This document shows positions 47,211 through 57,100 of a stretch of 64,000 nucleotides of DNA, one piece after another. Numbering within the stretch: position 1 is the stretch's first letter; the number at the start of each line of letters is the position of its first letter. Source of the stretch: an uncultured Clostridia bacterium (GTDB lineage: Bacteria > Bacillota > Clostridia > Oscillospirales > Oscillospiraceae). Location of the stretch: the NCBI GenBank assembly GCA_946411835.1, contig CAMKFK010000003.1, positions 1 to 64,000 of the forward strand, written 5' to 3'. The notes below the pieces were generated by a model, which was not told where the DNA came from, ran no database searches, and was given only the letters and a program-made list of their open reading frames with translations. The translations under genes and the position numbers were made by a program.

Positions 47211-47940
47211 ATATTGTCCGGAGCCAGCCTTCGATGAACGCGCTCTCAAACTCGTGCGCCTTGGCGTTGGGATGGGTGTTGCGCGGGGGATCGACGGCGA
47301 ACATCCGCGTGCGGAAGTCCCTGACCTGCCGGCTGATCGCCGGGTTGGTGGAGCGCCCCATGGCGGGGGTGCGCTCACCTCCGTTGAGGTCGAGGTAGGG
47401 GACGCCCCAGCGCCGCGCGGCGGCGATGGTCGCGGCGCGGTAGTCGTCGGTCTCGCAGCCGTTGGAAACGAGGATGCCGAGGTGCGCGTAAGGGTGGTGG
47501 GTAATGATGTGCTCCAGCACCACGTTCCACGCGCCGCAGAAGGTGTCAATGCGCGCATCGTCGGGGTCGCCGAGGAGGATGATCCCTTTCTTGACCTCCC
47601 CGTCGTCGGCGACGGACTTGGGGCGGTGGTGGCTGTCGTTGATGCCGAAGCAGAGCGTGATGTAGTCCGCGTCGGCGTCAATGGTCCGGTACAGCCCGCC
47701 GGAGAAGGTGTTTTGAAACGGCTCGTCCGAAGGCGTCGCCAGCGTCATGCCGCCGACAGCGAGGTGCTGCACGGTCATGCCGTTGCGCGCCGCGATCAAA
47801 TTGCCGTAGGTTTTGCGCTTGCCCGCAAAGGGGCCGCCGTCAAACAGCGGCTCGCCGTCCGGCGCGCCCTTGAAGTCGCCGTTGGTAAAGCTGTCGCCGC
47901 AGACCGCCCACTTTTTTCCTTGCAGTGTGTTGTATTCCAT
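47209..47940 (-). CDS. SGNH/GDSL-type hydrolase
   Basis: KKWAVCGDSFTNGDF; YITLCFGINDSHH; DPPRNTHPNAKAHEFESAFIEGWL. Confidence 0.85.
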   Translation of the reverse strand: MEYNTLQGKKWAVCGDSFTNGDFKGAPDGEPLFDGGPFAGKRKTYGNLIAARNGMTVQHLAVGGMTLATPSDEPFQNTFSGGLYRTIDADADYITLCFGINDSHHRPKSVADDGEVKKGIILLGDPDDARIDTFCGAWNVVLEHIITHHPYAHLGILVSNGCETDDYRAATIAAARRWGVPYLDLNGGERTPAMGRSTNPAISRQVRDFRTRMFAVDPPRNTHPNAKAHEFESAFIEGWLRTI

Positions 47941-48103
47941 GTCGTTTCTCCCTTGCCGCAATCATCAGCCCTCGCCCGGCGACGGCTCCGCGCGTCGTCC
48001 CGACCGTCCTGCCGAACCCGAAAGCGCACACAGACAGTATACGGGATTTTTTCGCGACAGTAAAGCATAATTTGACATTTTCCGCAAGCGTATCGTTTTT
48101 TTG

Positions 48104-48132
48104 TTGCGCAGTGGGTCAAGATGGAATATAAT
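48104..48132 (+). promoter_or_regulatory. Candidate sigma-A promoter of EAL gene
   Basis: TTGCGC, 17 nt, TATAAT. Confidence 0.5.
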
Positions 48133-48176
48133 ACATAGCGTACCGGTATAACAGGCGCCGACGGAGGAAACGATAC

Positions 48177-50948
48177 ATGGATATGCGGGTGCTCCGAAGC
48201 AACAAAAGCGAATATGAGCGCTGGTCGGAGGAGCTTAACCGCGAGAACCGCAGGGCGATCGTGCTGCTGTGGTATGCGCTGCTGCCGCTGAGCGTTATCA
48301 GCATGGCGGCGCAGTCTGTGGTCGCCGCGCCGGAGGTCACGCTGTTTCGCAGCGCATTGCTGCTGCTCTGCGCGCTTTTGTTCGCGCTGATTGAGCGTTT
48401 CGTGATCCCGAAGGAGACCCGGCACGCGACGGCGTGGATGTACGCGCTCAGCACGCCGGTTTTTCTGCTGAGCGCTCTGCTTGAAACGGTCTGGAGCCCC
48501 GAACGCGAGGCTGTTACGATCCTGCTGCTGCTCGTCGTCCTGCCCATGTTCACCATGGACCATTTCCGGCGCATGGCGACGGTGATGACGCTGTGGCTGG
48601 CAATCTTCATCTGGCTTTCCTGCCGCTCCAAGCCGGAGACGCTGTTTTACATGGACGCGCTTCACGGCGCGGAATTTTACTTTGCCGCCCTCGTGATCTA
48701 TCTGCTTGCCCTGAAGGTTCGCATGAAGTATATGCGCAACCTTGAGACCGCTGCTTACGAGCGCGACCACGACCGCAAAACCGGTTGCCTCAACCGCAAC
48801 GCGCTCCTCGCCCGGCTGGGCGGGAACGCGGGGAAGCCGCTGACGCTGCTGCTGGCCGATTTGGAGCAGCTCCAGCTCTACCGCGACTACTTCGGTTCCG
48901 CCGCCGCGGACGAAATGCTCCGGTTTTTCGTGGAAACGTTTTGCGGCGTGTTCGGCGACGGCGCGGTGTTTTCCTGCGCCGAGTCCGAGCTTGTCTGCCT
49001 TGACGAAGGGGACGCGGCGGCGTGTCTTGAAAAGCTCGCGCGCTGCCGCGACAGGCTGCATACCTTTCGGTGGGAGGGGCGCGCATGTATGCTGAGCTGC
49101 GCCGTCGGCTGCGTCACCGCAGCGCCCGAATCGGAGGAGGATGTGCAGAAGCTGCTGCGCCTCGCCAATATCTACGCCCACAAGGCGCGCCGCACGGGCA
49201 GCGACCGGACGGTCGACGGCGTCTTCGACGAGCAGGCGCTGGCCGACGGTATCCACCAGAGCGCGCTGCTTGGTGAAAACAGCGGACTGGACAACAACCG
49301 TCTGACGGGTCTGCCGGATCTGTCCAGCTTTGTTGCCCACGCGGACGTGCTGCTGAACAATGTGGTGGACCGGTCGCGCGGGACGCTGGTGGGCTACGTC
49401 AAGCTCCAGCACCTGCGCGACTACAACAGCCGCTTCGGCTACACACAGGGCGACGCGCTGCTGGTGAAGACGGCGGAGCGACTGCGCGCCGCGTTCCCCG
49501 ACCGCTATCTCTGCCACATCACCGGCGGCCAGTTCTGCGTGCTGTGCTACGAGGACGAGGCGGAGCCGGGGCTCGCGCACCTGCGCGCAGGGCAGAGCGG
49601 CGCCGCGTCCGACGCCAGCGTAAGCTGCAAGGCGGGCTTCGCCGCGTTTACCGGCACGGAGAGCGCCATCTCTCTGATCGACCGCGCCATGCGCGCCTAT
49701 GAGAGCGTCCGCGACGGGAAGGATACGTTTTATCGCGTGTACGGCCGTCAGCTTGACGAGGAGCTGCGCTTTCAGGAATACATTGTCGCCCATTTGGACG
49801 AGGCAATCGCCTCCGGCTGGGTGCAGGTGTACTACCAGCCGATCATCCGTTCCATCACCGGCGAGGTCTGCAACGAGGAGGCGCTGTGCCGCTGGCAGGA
49901 CCCCGTCTACGGGCTGCTCTCGCCGTCGCGCTTCCTCACCGTGCTGGAGGCGCGTGGGCTGATTTATAAGACCGACCTGTTCGTTGTGGGGCAGGTGCTG
50001 CGTGAGTTTGCGATGCGCCGCGAGCAGGGCGTCCCCATTGTGCCGGTGTCGGTCAACCTTTCGCGCCGCGATTTCGAGGAGTGCGACATGGTCGCGGAGA
50101 TCGACGCGCTGATGGAGGCGGCGCGCTGCGACAAGAGACTCATCAAGATCGAAATCACGGAATCCGCCTTTGTGGAGGATCAGGAGCGGCTCAAGGAGGA
50201 AATGCGCCGCTTCCGCGCCCACGGCTATGACATCTGGATGGACGATTTCGGCAGCGAGTATTCCACGCTCATCCTCTTGCAGGAGCTGGACTTCGACCTG
50301 CTCAAGATCGACATGAAGTTTATGGAAAACATCACGCCGGACGGGCGCAACTACGTTATCGTGTCCAAGATCATCGACATGGCGCGCGAGCTGGGCGTTT
50401 CCACGCTGATTGAGGGCGTGGAGACCAAGGAGCAGCTGCGCATGATGCAGGTTCTGGGCTGCGAAAAGATACAGGGCTTTCTGTTCAACAGCCCGCGCCC
50501 GCTCAGCTATATCGCCCGCCGCGCCCGGACGGGGACGGGGCTCGCCTTCGAGAAGCCGGACGCCGCAGCGTACTATGAGATGGTCGGGCGCGTGAACCTC
50601 AACGAGCCGATGGCAAACGCCGAGGGGAAGAGCCGCCTGCTCACCGCCGACATCCTGCCGGCGGGCGTGGTGGAGGCGCGGGACGGCGAGCTGTACTGCC
50701 TGCGCCGGCTGGAGCGCTGGGGCATGCTGAGCGCGGAGGAGGACGATACACGCATCCGAAAGCTCGCGCCGCTGCCGCAGTGGAGCGATTTGACCGCGCG
50801 CTGCATGGAGACCGAGAACTGGGTCAGCTTTTCCGACAGGACCGCCAAGGGGCGGCAGCTCGTGGTGTACGCGCGCCGCCTGTGCGGCGCGCGCTGGCGC
50901 GGCGGCGTACCGTTCCTGGTGGTGCTGCTGCCGGAGGTAAAACTGTAA
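48177..50948 (+). CDS. Membrane EAL-domain protein with two degenerate GGDEF-like regions (predicted c-di-GMP phosphodiesterase)
   Basis: N-terminal TM segments; GGDEF-like regions with SCAESELVC and HITGGQFCV in place of GGDEF; EAL motifs NEEALCRW, VSVNLSRRDF, IEITESAF, MDDFGSEYSTL, LLKIDMKFM, IEGVETKEQL. Confidence 0.9.
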   Translation: MDMRVLRSNKSEYERWSEELNRENRRAIVLLWYALLPLSVISMAAQSVVAAPEVTLFRSALLLLCALLFALIERFVIPKETRHATAWMYALSTPVFLLSALLETVWSPEREAVTILLLLVVLPMFTMDHFRRMATVMTLWLAIFIWLSCRSKPETLFYMDALHGAEFYFAALVIYLLALKVRMKYMRNLETAAYERDHDRKTGCLNRNALLARLGGNAGKPLTLLLADLEQLQLYRDYFGSAAADEMLRFFVETFCGVFGDGAVFSCAESELVCLDEGDAAACLEKLARCRDRLHTFRWEGRACMLSCAVGCVTAAPESEEDVQKLLRLANIYAHKARRTGSDRTVDGVFDEQALADGIHQSALLGENSGLDNNRLTGLPDLSSFVAHADVLLNNVVDRSRGTLVGYVKLQHLRDYNSRFGYTQGDALLVKTAERLRAAFPDRYLCHITGGQFCVLCYEDEAEPGLAHLRAGQSGAASDASVSCKAGFAAFTGTESAISLIDRAMRAYESVRDGKDTFYRVYGRQLDEELRFQEYIVAHLDEAIASGWVQVYYQPIIRSITGEVCNEEALCRWQDPVYGLLSPSRFLTVLEARGLIYKTDLFVVGQVLREFAMRREQGVPIVPVSVNLSRRDFEECDMVAEIDALMEAARCDKRLIKIEITESAFVEDQERLKEEMRRFRAHGYDIWMDDFGSEYSTLILLQELDFDLLKIDMKFMENITPDGRNYVIVSKIIDMARELGVSTLIEGVETKEQLRMMQVLGCEKIQGFLFNSPRPLSYIARRARTGTGLAFEKPDAAAYYEMVGRVNLNEPMANAEGKSRLLTADILPAGVVEARDGELYCLRRLERWGMLSAEEDDTRIRKLAPLPQWSDLTARCMETENWVSFSDRTAKGRQLVVYARRLCGARWRGGVPFLVVLLPEVKL

Positions 50949-50962
50949 AGGAGCAAGGATTC

Positions 50963-52150
50963 ATGGCATTCTACCGCCGCTTGGGCGAACTGCTGCTCGC
51001 TGCGGGAACGATCACGCAGGAGGAGCTGGAAAAGGGCCTCGCGCTGCAAAAGACGCAGAAGGGGCGGCTGGGCGAGGTGCTTATCGCCAACCATATCATC
51101 ACCGAGGATCGGCTCATCGAGGCGCTTTAGATTCAACTCGGCATCGAATTTGTCGATCTCACGAAGATTCCCATCCCGACCGAGCTTGCCTCCGCCGTGC
51201 CCAAGAACATCGCCAGGCAGCATCAGGTGGTGCCGATCCGGCAGGTGAAGGGCGAGCTGTACCTCGCCATGGCGGACCCGCTGAATTTCTACGCCATCGA
51301 GGAGGTGCGCAAGGCGGTGCGCCGCAAGGTTGTGCCCGTGCTGGCGCGCGGCGGCGGTGGAGCGCGCGATCATGGTGCTCTACGGCAACGAGGGCGCGGC
51401 GAAGGCCATCGAGGAAATGCGCCGCGACCACAGCGCGAACGCGGAGGCGAGCGTCACGGCGGAGGGCTTCGCCGCCAACCAGCTTGGCGACGACAGCGTG
51501 ACCAACGCGCCGACGATCCGGCTGGTCAACTCGCTGCTCGAGCGTGCCATCACAGAGCGCTCGAGCGACATCCACATCGAGCCGCATGAGAGGGAGCTGC
51601 AGGTGCGTATGCGCATTGACGGCGTCATGCGCGACATCCTCACCGTGCCGAGCGACCTGCAAAACTCGGTCATCTCCCGCATTAAGATCATGTCCGGCAT
51701 GGACATCGCCGAGCGCCGCATCCCGCAGGACGGCCGTTTCAACGTCAAGCTCAGGGACAAGGACATCGACCTGCGCGTGTCCTCGCTGCCCACGGTCTAC
51801 GGTGAAAAGATCGTCCTGCGCCTGTTGGACAAGTCCGGCGGCGGCATCAGCAAGGAGCAGATCGGGCTGACCGGCTCCGACCTCGACAAGTACGAGAAGA
51901 TGATCCGCTGCCGCAGCGGCGTGGTGCTCATCGTCGGGCCGATGGGCAGCGGAAAGTCCACCACGATGAACACGATCATCCACGACCTGAACACCCGCGA
52001 GGTCAACATCGTCACGCTGGAGGACCCCGTCGAGTACAACATCGAGGGCGTCAACCGGGTGCAGATCAACGAGAAGACCGGCATGACCTTTGCCGGCGGC
52101 CTGCGCGATCCTGCGCCAGGACCCGGACATCATCGCCGTCGGCGAAATAC
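50963..52150 (+). pseudogene. pilB: Degraded type IV pilus/type II secretion ATPase (PilB/GspE) with MshEN-like N-terminus
   Basis: Reads through RRLGELLLAAGTITQEELEKGL...EAL-TAG(51128)-IQLGIEFVDLTKIP; +1 frameshift near 51350; GPMGSGKSTTMNTI, LEDPVEYNIEGVNRVQIN; second frameshift near 52105 then ILRQDPDIIAVGEIRDG and abrupt end. Confidence 0.93.
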
Positions 52151-52241
52151 GCGACGGTGACCCGCTGCTGACAACATTGACAGGCGTGGAGCGATACATA
52201 CGGGCGGTGGGGAAGTTGGTGAAACGGCTGGGAAAGGACAC

Positions 52242-52270
52242 TTGACAATATTGGATTTATCCTATATTAT
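52242..52270 (+). promoter_or_regulatory. Sigma-A promoter of toxin-antitoxin module
   Basis: TTGACA, 17 nt, TATTAT. Confidence 0.8.
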
Positions 52271-52298
52271 AGAGACGCAGTATGAGGAGAGAAGGTTT

Positions 52299-52661
52299 AT
52301 GTCCAACTACCTTGTAACGTTTTACACGAAGCCTGACGGGTCAAAGCCCGTCAGCGAGTTCATCCAATCGCTGGAACCGAAGATGCAGGCAAAGGTCATC
52401 CGCTCACTTGAAATTCTTGAGGCAAACGGTCCCACGCTCCGTGAGCCATACACAAAAGCACTCGGCGACGGCATATTTGAACTGCGGATACAAGCCGCCG
52501 GCGACATCAGCAGAGTGCTCTATTTCTATGTTTTGGGGCATACTATTATCGCAACACACGGATTTATCAAGAAAACGCGGAAAACGCCGCCCGCCGAGCT
52601 TCGGCTGGCAAAGACATATCGCGCCGATTATATGAGGCGGATGAAGGAGGAGCATACATGA
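52299..52661 (+). CDS. HigB/RelE-superfamily (phage-derived Gp49-like) toxin
   Basis: YLVTFYTKPDGSKPVSEFIQSLEPKMQAKVIRSLEIL...LGDGIFELRIQAAGDISRVLYFYVLGHTIIATHGFIKKTRKTP. Confidence 0.92.
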   Translation: MSNYLVTFYTKPDGSKPVSEFIQSLEPKMQAKVIRSLEILEANGPTLREPYTKALGDGIFELRIQAAGDISRVLYFYVLGHTIIATHGFIKKTRKTPPAELRLAKTYRADYMRRMKEEHT

Positions 52662-52945
52662 CGGATTTGGAAGCGCTGAAAAGCGAATTGATGAAAAACC
52701 CCGCGTTTCAGGCGGAGTACGAAGCACTCGCCCCGGAATATGAAATCATGCAGGCGATGATCGACGCGCGCCATGCGTCCGGGCTGACGCAAAAAGAACT
52801 CGCCGAACGAACCGGGATCGCGCAGGGCGACATCAGCAAGCTGGAAAAAGGGAACGCGAACCCGTCGCTCAAAACGCTCAAGCGCCTGGCGGACGGCATG
52901 GGAATGACCCTCAAAATCGCGTTCGAGCCGCAAGCCCGCGCATAA
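52658..52945 (+). CDS. XRE-family HTH antitoxin (HigA-like)
   Basis: ASGLTQKELAERTGIAQGDISKLEKGNANPSLKTLKRLADGMGM; 4-bp overlap with toxin. Confidence 0.93.
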   Translation: MTDLEALKSELMKNPAFQAEYEALAPEYEIMQAMIDARHASGLTQKELAERTGIAQGDISKLEKGNANPSLKTLKRLADGMGMTLKIAFEPQARA

Positions 52946-53008
52946 AGCGTACAGCGCGAAAGCGATTCTTCTGGACTGCGCTTCCTTCTGCTCCCACTCA
53001 TAGTAATA

Positions 53009-53047
53009 CCTCCAATGTAGTGTCCCTATTTTACACTACATCGGAGG
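53009..53047. repeat. Long inverted repeat, possible abutted IS ends
   Basis: CCTCCAATGTAGTGT - 9 nt - ACACTACATCGGAGG (one mismatch). Confidence 0.7.
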
Positions 53048-53283
53048 TTTACACAATTCCTAGGATAGTCTCAGTAACACATGGCGATATGCCTTCAGGG
53101 AAATCTGGCTGCGGTTCGCCGCAGCTTAGACGCGGCAACTGCATATCCTCCGGCAGCCCTCCGTATCAGAGGGTGGGGTTTTGCGCCCATTTTTTGAGGA
53201 GAGACGCAATTTCCGTTGGAAATCTCGCGCTGGTAACATCAAATAGCCGTGCGAGCAAAATTTATGAGTCCAGTTTCACGGAT

Positions 53284-53657
53284 TTGGGTATAATTTTAGA
53301 TACAACCCTGAGAGTTGGAGGTCAACTGCTTGGAATCGTAGGTAAACTTCCTGCCGCAAGACTTGCGTTGGAAGCGCTGCTTCCCTTTAAGAAATCCCTT
53401 GCGGATGAACTGTGCGTTCTGACCCCCCGCAGCACGGACAGCTTTTTGGCTCGATGTCAGCCAACTCTTGGTTCTGTGCGAGAAACCGCATGGCTGTCTG
53501 GCCGATCTGGCTCAACTGGTATTAGCTGAGTTGCCGGAGTGCTCTCTGTAGCTCTTTATGTGTCATCTTGCTCGCTCCCCTGCTCTTGATGACGCCAGTG
53601 TATCACTTGACCTATCCCATAAAACGGACTAGTTGCTCATTTTGCGACTATACCCAA
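53284..53657. mobile_element. Miniature/decayed insertion-sequence remnant bounded by TTGGGTATA inverted repeats
   Basis: TTGGGTATA at 53284-53292 (+) and its reverse complement at 53649-53657; contains transposase N-terminal fragment. Confidence 0.6.
53296..53566 (-). pseudogene. N-terminal zinc-ribbon fragment of an IS transposase (IS1595/IS1-like)
   Basis: Minus strand MTHKELQRALRQLS-stop-YQLSQIGQTAMRFLAQNQELADIEPKSCPCCGG, frameshift, QFIRKGFLKGKQRFQRKSCGRKFTYDSKQLTSNSQ. Confidence 0.75.
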
Positions 53658-54125
53658 TCATTTTAGCCCCGAAATATACCAGTTTCCATCGCGCTTAATG
53701 CACTTGATTTTAGCATTCATCTCATTTCGTACTCCTGCCGTGCCGTATAGGATTTTCACACGAACGGTACACTCTTTGTGCAGAAGGCTGTAAAAATGGG
53801 AGAAAAGTCGGGGTTGAATTTCTATGGAAGAAAAGAAATCCTCCGCCGTGGTTTGCAAAGAATCCGCTCCGATGAATGAGAATATTTGTTCCAGAAAATC
53901 GGATGTATCTTTTACGCCGGACAGGTTGATGACCATCAAAAGTGGTACTGAGAAGGTAGAGTTCACTTCGGCCAGCATGGATCGCACATCCATTGTATGG
54001 GCGGCCTCCGTAAAGTTCTTTATCGTCTTGTTCACTTTAATGTTGTTGACCACATGAACAGTTGTAAGAACGAGAATAATAATGAGTATTATGGCAAGAA
54101 TTCGTCTTACGGTTTTTTTCTCCAT
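53658..54125 (-). CDS. Small membrane-anchored protein of unknown function
   Basis: N-terminal TM MEKKTVRRILAIILIIILVLTTVHVVNN; C-terminal IKRDGNWYISGLK resembles NTF2-like/DUF lipoproteins. Confidence 0.7.
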   Translation of the reverse strand: MEKKTVRRILAIILIIILVLTTVHVVNNIKVNKTIKNFTEAAHTMDVRSMLAEVNSTFSVPLLMVINLSGVKDTSDFLEQIFSFIGADSLQTTAEDFFSSIEIQPRLFSHFYSLLHKECTVRVKILYGTAGVRNEMNAKIKCIKRDGNWYISGLK

Positions 54126-54197
54126 TTGAATTTACCCTCCTTTGATGCGCTGGCATTCCTCGGCTAAGCGCTCGAAACACTTCGATGTTCAGTACAT

Positions 54198-57100
54198 TCA
54201 TGATGAGCGCCTGTTGTCGAGAGTCGCTTTAATTACACTAGTATCTTTTTCTGCATAGACCCAGATTTTCCTATCGTTATCATTGATTAAAAACAAATCC
54301 ATTCTAAGCAAGTTGGTACGTTCTCTGGACCAAGAAGCATTTTCGCTGAGTCCGCGCGAAATCTCATTAGCAGCCTTGAGAACAACATCGTTAATCAAAT
54401 CGACAGTATTCCCTTTTTTATCTCTGAAAAGCGCTTCGAGCGGGTGATCTCCTGCTCGTTTCAAAAACTCTTGCAGTATGTCAGGTTTGCTGGCTTGTAA
54501 TTTATCGTAGTCACAAAACAGAAGATAGCTTTCGTCTCCTGTCACCCATAGTATTCTTGCCTTTTCAGGTAACGACGTGAAAACAGAATTTTTAAGGCTA
54601 ACGTAACAGATCTCAGGAAGTGGATTGCTGTCTTCTGTACTTATTAGCTGAAAGCCCTGATTATCATTTAACTCATAGAAAGATGCAGTCAAGTTGCCAT
54701 CATCTATGATAGAAGCCGCTTTAAATTCGTTGCCCTCTCGAATCGCAAAAACGAAAAGGCAACCTTCTCTTAAACCGTCCACGGCAAACGCCGTCGTACC
54801 GATATAATCATACGCGGACGTCAAATTCTTTGCATCCTTATTAAATCTCCACACCTTACCCTGTGCAAAAGCCTCCTCCGGCAGGACTTGACTCACATCG
54901 AGCCATTTGCCCTCAAAGGACACATAATACCCGTGAATACCTTCCTCGGACTCCTTGGCAAGACTCCATACATCTTGGTAAGCAGCTTCAGTATAGAGCG
55001 AGACACCACTCTCAAATTCAATCAACAGAGCATTTCCTTTCGCCTGAATCGCGTTGCTCTGACCGCTTCCTTCAACCAAGCTGATGCGCTCTGATCCCAC
55101 TTGCATTTCCATCGGCAAGGAATCTCGATTTCCGCTTATTACATCAACTCCTAATTTCGCCAGACGATCACGGTTGCGCCATATACTGTTGTCAATTGCG
55201 CTGTCCGTCGGCGCGTCGTCTTGCTTCTCATCAACCGATGTGCTCGTCGAGGGAGCGGGTTCCGGCGCTTCCGCGCCACTCGCCGACAAAGACTGGATCT
55301 CGGACTTTAGCTCAGAGATTTTTTTCTTACAACCATCGATGGTAACTGCTTGTGTTTGAATCGTCTCCTTATATTGTTTTATTTTTTTTGAATTAATCAC
55401 ACCACCTATGACACTACTGGTCAAAATACCCAAAAGCAAGCCGATGGCTGCCGCAATGTACAGTATCCTGTAGGAGCCCTTTTTGAGCCGTTTGGGTGGT
55501 CTTGACTTGGCGACGTTATCAGGCTTTGTAATCTCAAGACTCGACATCTCGGACAAGGGCATTGCCTCTCGCAACTTTCTGGCGTCTTCTTGGGCGCGTT
55601 TTAGGTCGTTCTCTATATCTTGCAGGTCTTCATCTTTTTTGCGCAACTGTGCTTCCAAGGAACGATTCGTTTCCTCGGCCTTTTTCTTTTCGCTTCTCGC
55701 CCGCTCCAGCTCAGAATTAGCGTTTTTCAGTTTCTTTTGGACGGATTCCTTTTCAGTTTCGGCTTTCTGTGCGCGATTTTCGGCCTTGCTCGCGCTCTCT
55801 TCGAAGCTCTTTTTCTCCGCCTCGATCCGCTTGATTTCGCGTTGCTGTTCCGTCTTTAACGCAGCGATTGCCTCCTCGTGCTCCTTATCCTTTTTCCGTG
55901 CTTCATCCTCGTAAGCCAGCGTCTTTTTTTCCAAAAGGCTTTTTGCGTATGCCAGAAAACTATCTCGAGCCCTCAATACGAAGACGCGAAGCATAGTGAT
56001 CGGATCATCCACAAACGCGACGATGTCTTGGATTTTGATATCATCGCTCGAATCCTCTTTGCCGCTCTCCTTCTCGGAAGAGAGAAGCAGCACGGCGAGT
56101 TCTTCACCGGCCAACGTATTGATACCCATTTCGGGCTTCAGCAGAGCCGGGCTGCGACGCTTAAATAACTCGGCGCACCAAGGAATGCGACAGGCTGAGA
56201 AGGAATCGTGCTTTGCCTTCAACTCTGCAAACGAACCAATCGTTCCATTATCTTGATCGGAATTAATCCAAGTGAAGAATGGGTCTGAGAGGAATTGCTG
56301 GGAACCCGACAGAAACGCCTCTCCGTCAAGAAATCTTGCATCTCGGAACAGAACCCGCATCGCATCCCGTCTGTGCTCCCAGCTGTGCATTGCCCAGCCT
56401 GATAGCACATTTTGAAACGCGCCGGAGGACGGAAGAATCTGACCGTCCTGACTCAAATCAAAAAGGGTATAGTCGCTTGTAAGGGCGTTGACTGAAGCGG
56501 ACGCCGGCTGGACGAAGATGCGCGTATATGTCTTTTTGGGGATATCGATCAGCTGCTCCGCCGACACATTGACGGCAAAGCCGACCTCCATGCCTGTGCT
56601 CTCTGGTAACAGCGAGTACAGTTGTGTCAGCAAGTCCATCGCCGTATGGATGAATCGGTCGTCCTCCGGCAGGCGAATGACTACGAGCTTGTTCGCGTAG
56701 AGATGCTTAATCGCGCCGTAAAGAAGCGCGGCGTCCTCGTTTTGCAGAATGGGATCGACCCTGCGGGGTGGCGCATTGAACGAGAGGGTTCGCTTCCCCT
56801 CTCGGTAATCGCGGACGTCCTCCCATGTGGCCAAATGCGAGCCGAACACATGGTCAATAAAGCAGTATCCACCCTCCTGCTTCGACAGGCAATCCCGCCC
56901 AAGGAAATACACGTACTCATACGTCGTGGGGCGATTGCCCGGTTTACGTTCCGGCGCGTTGACCGAAAGCGCGTAGAAGGGTTTCATATCGCTCCGCATA
57001 CCCTCGAGCCGATTCATATAGAGCGGGGCATATCGGATCGTGGGAAACGGCTCGTCCCCGTTCGCGCCAGCATTGCCGCTGCCCGCCATAAAGGACAGGG

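Noticed and set aside
47796-50222. 808-aa minus-strand ORF
   Set aside because: Antisense to the EAL protein, whose motifs are clear.
53020-53529. 169-aa plus-strand ORF
   Set aside because: Crosses the inverted repeat and is antisense to the transposase remnant; the minus-strand frames match a zinc-ribbon transposase better.
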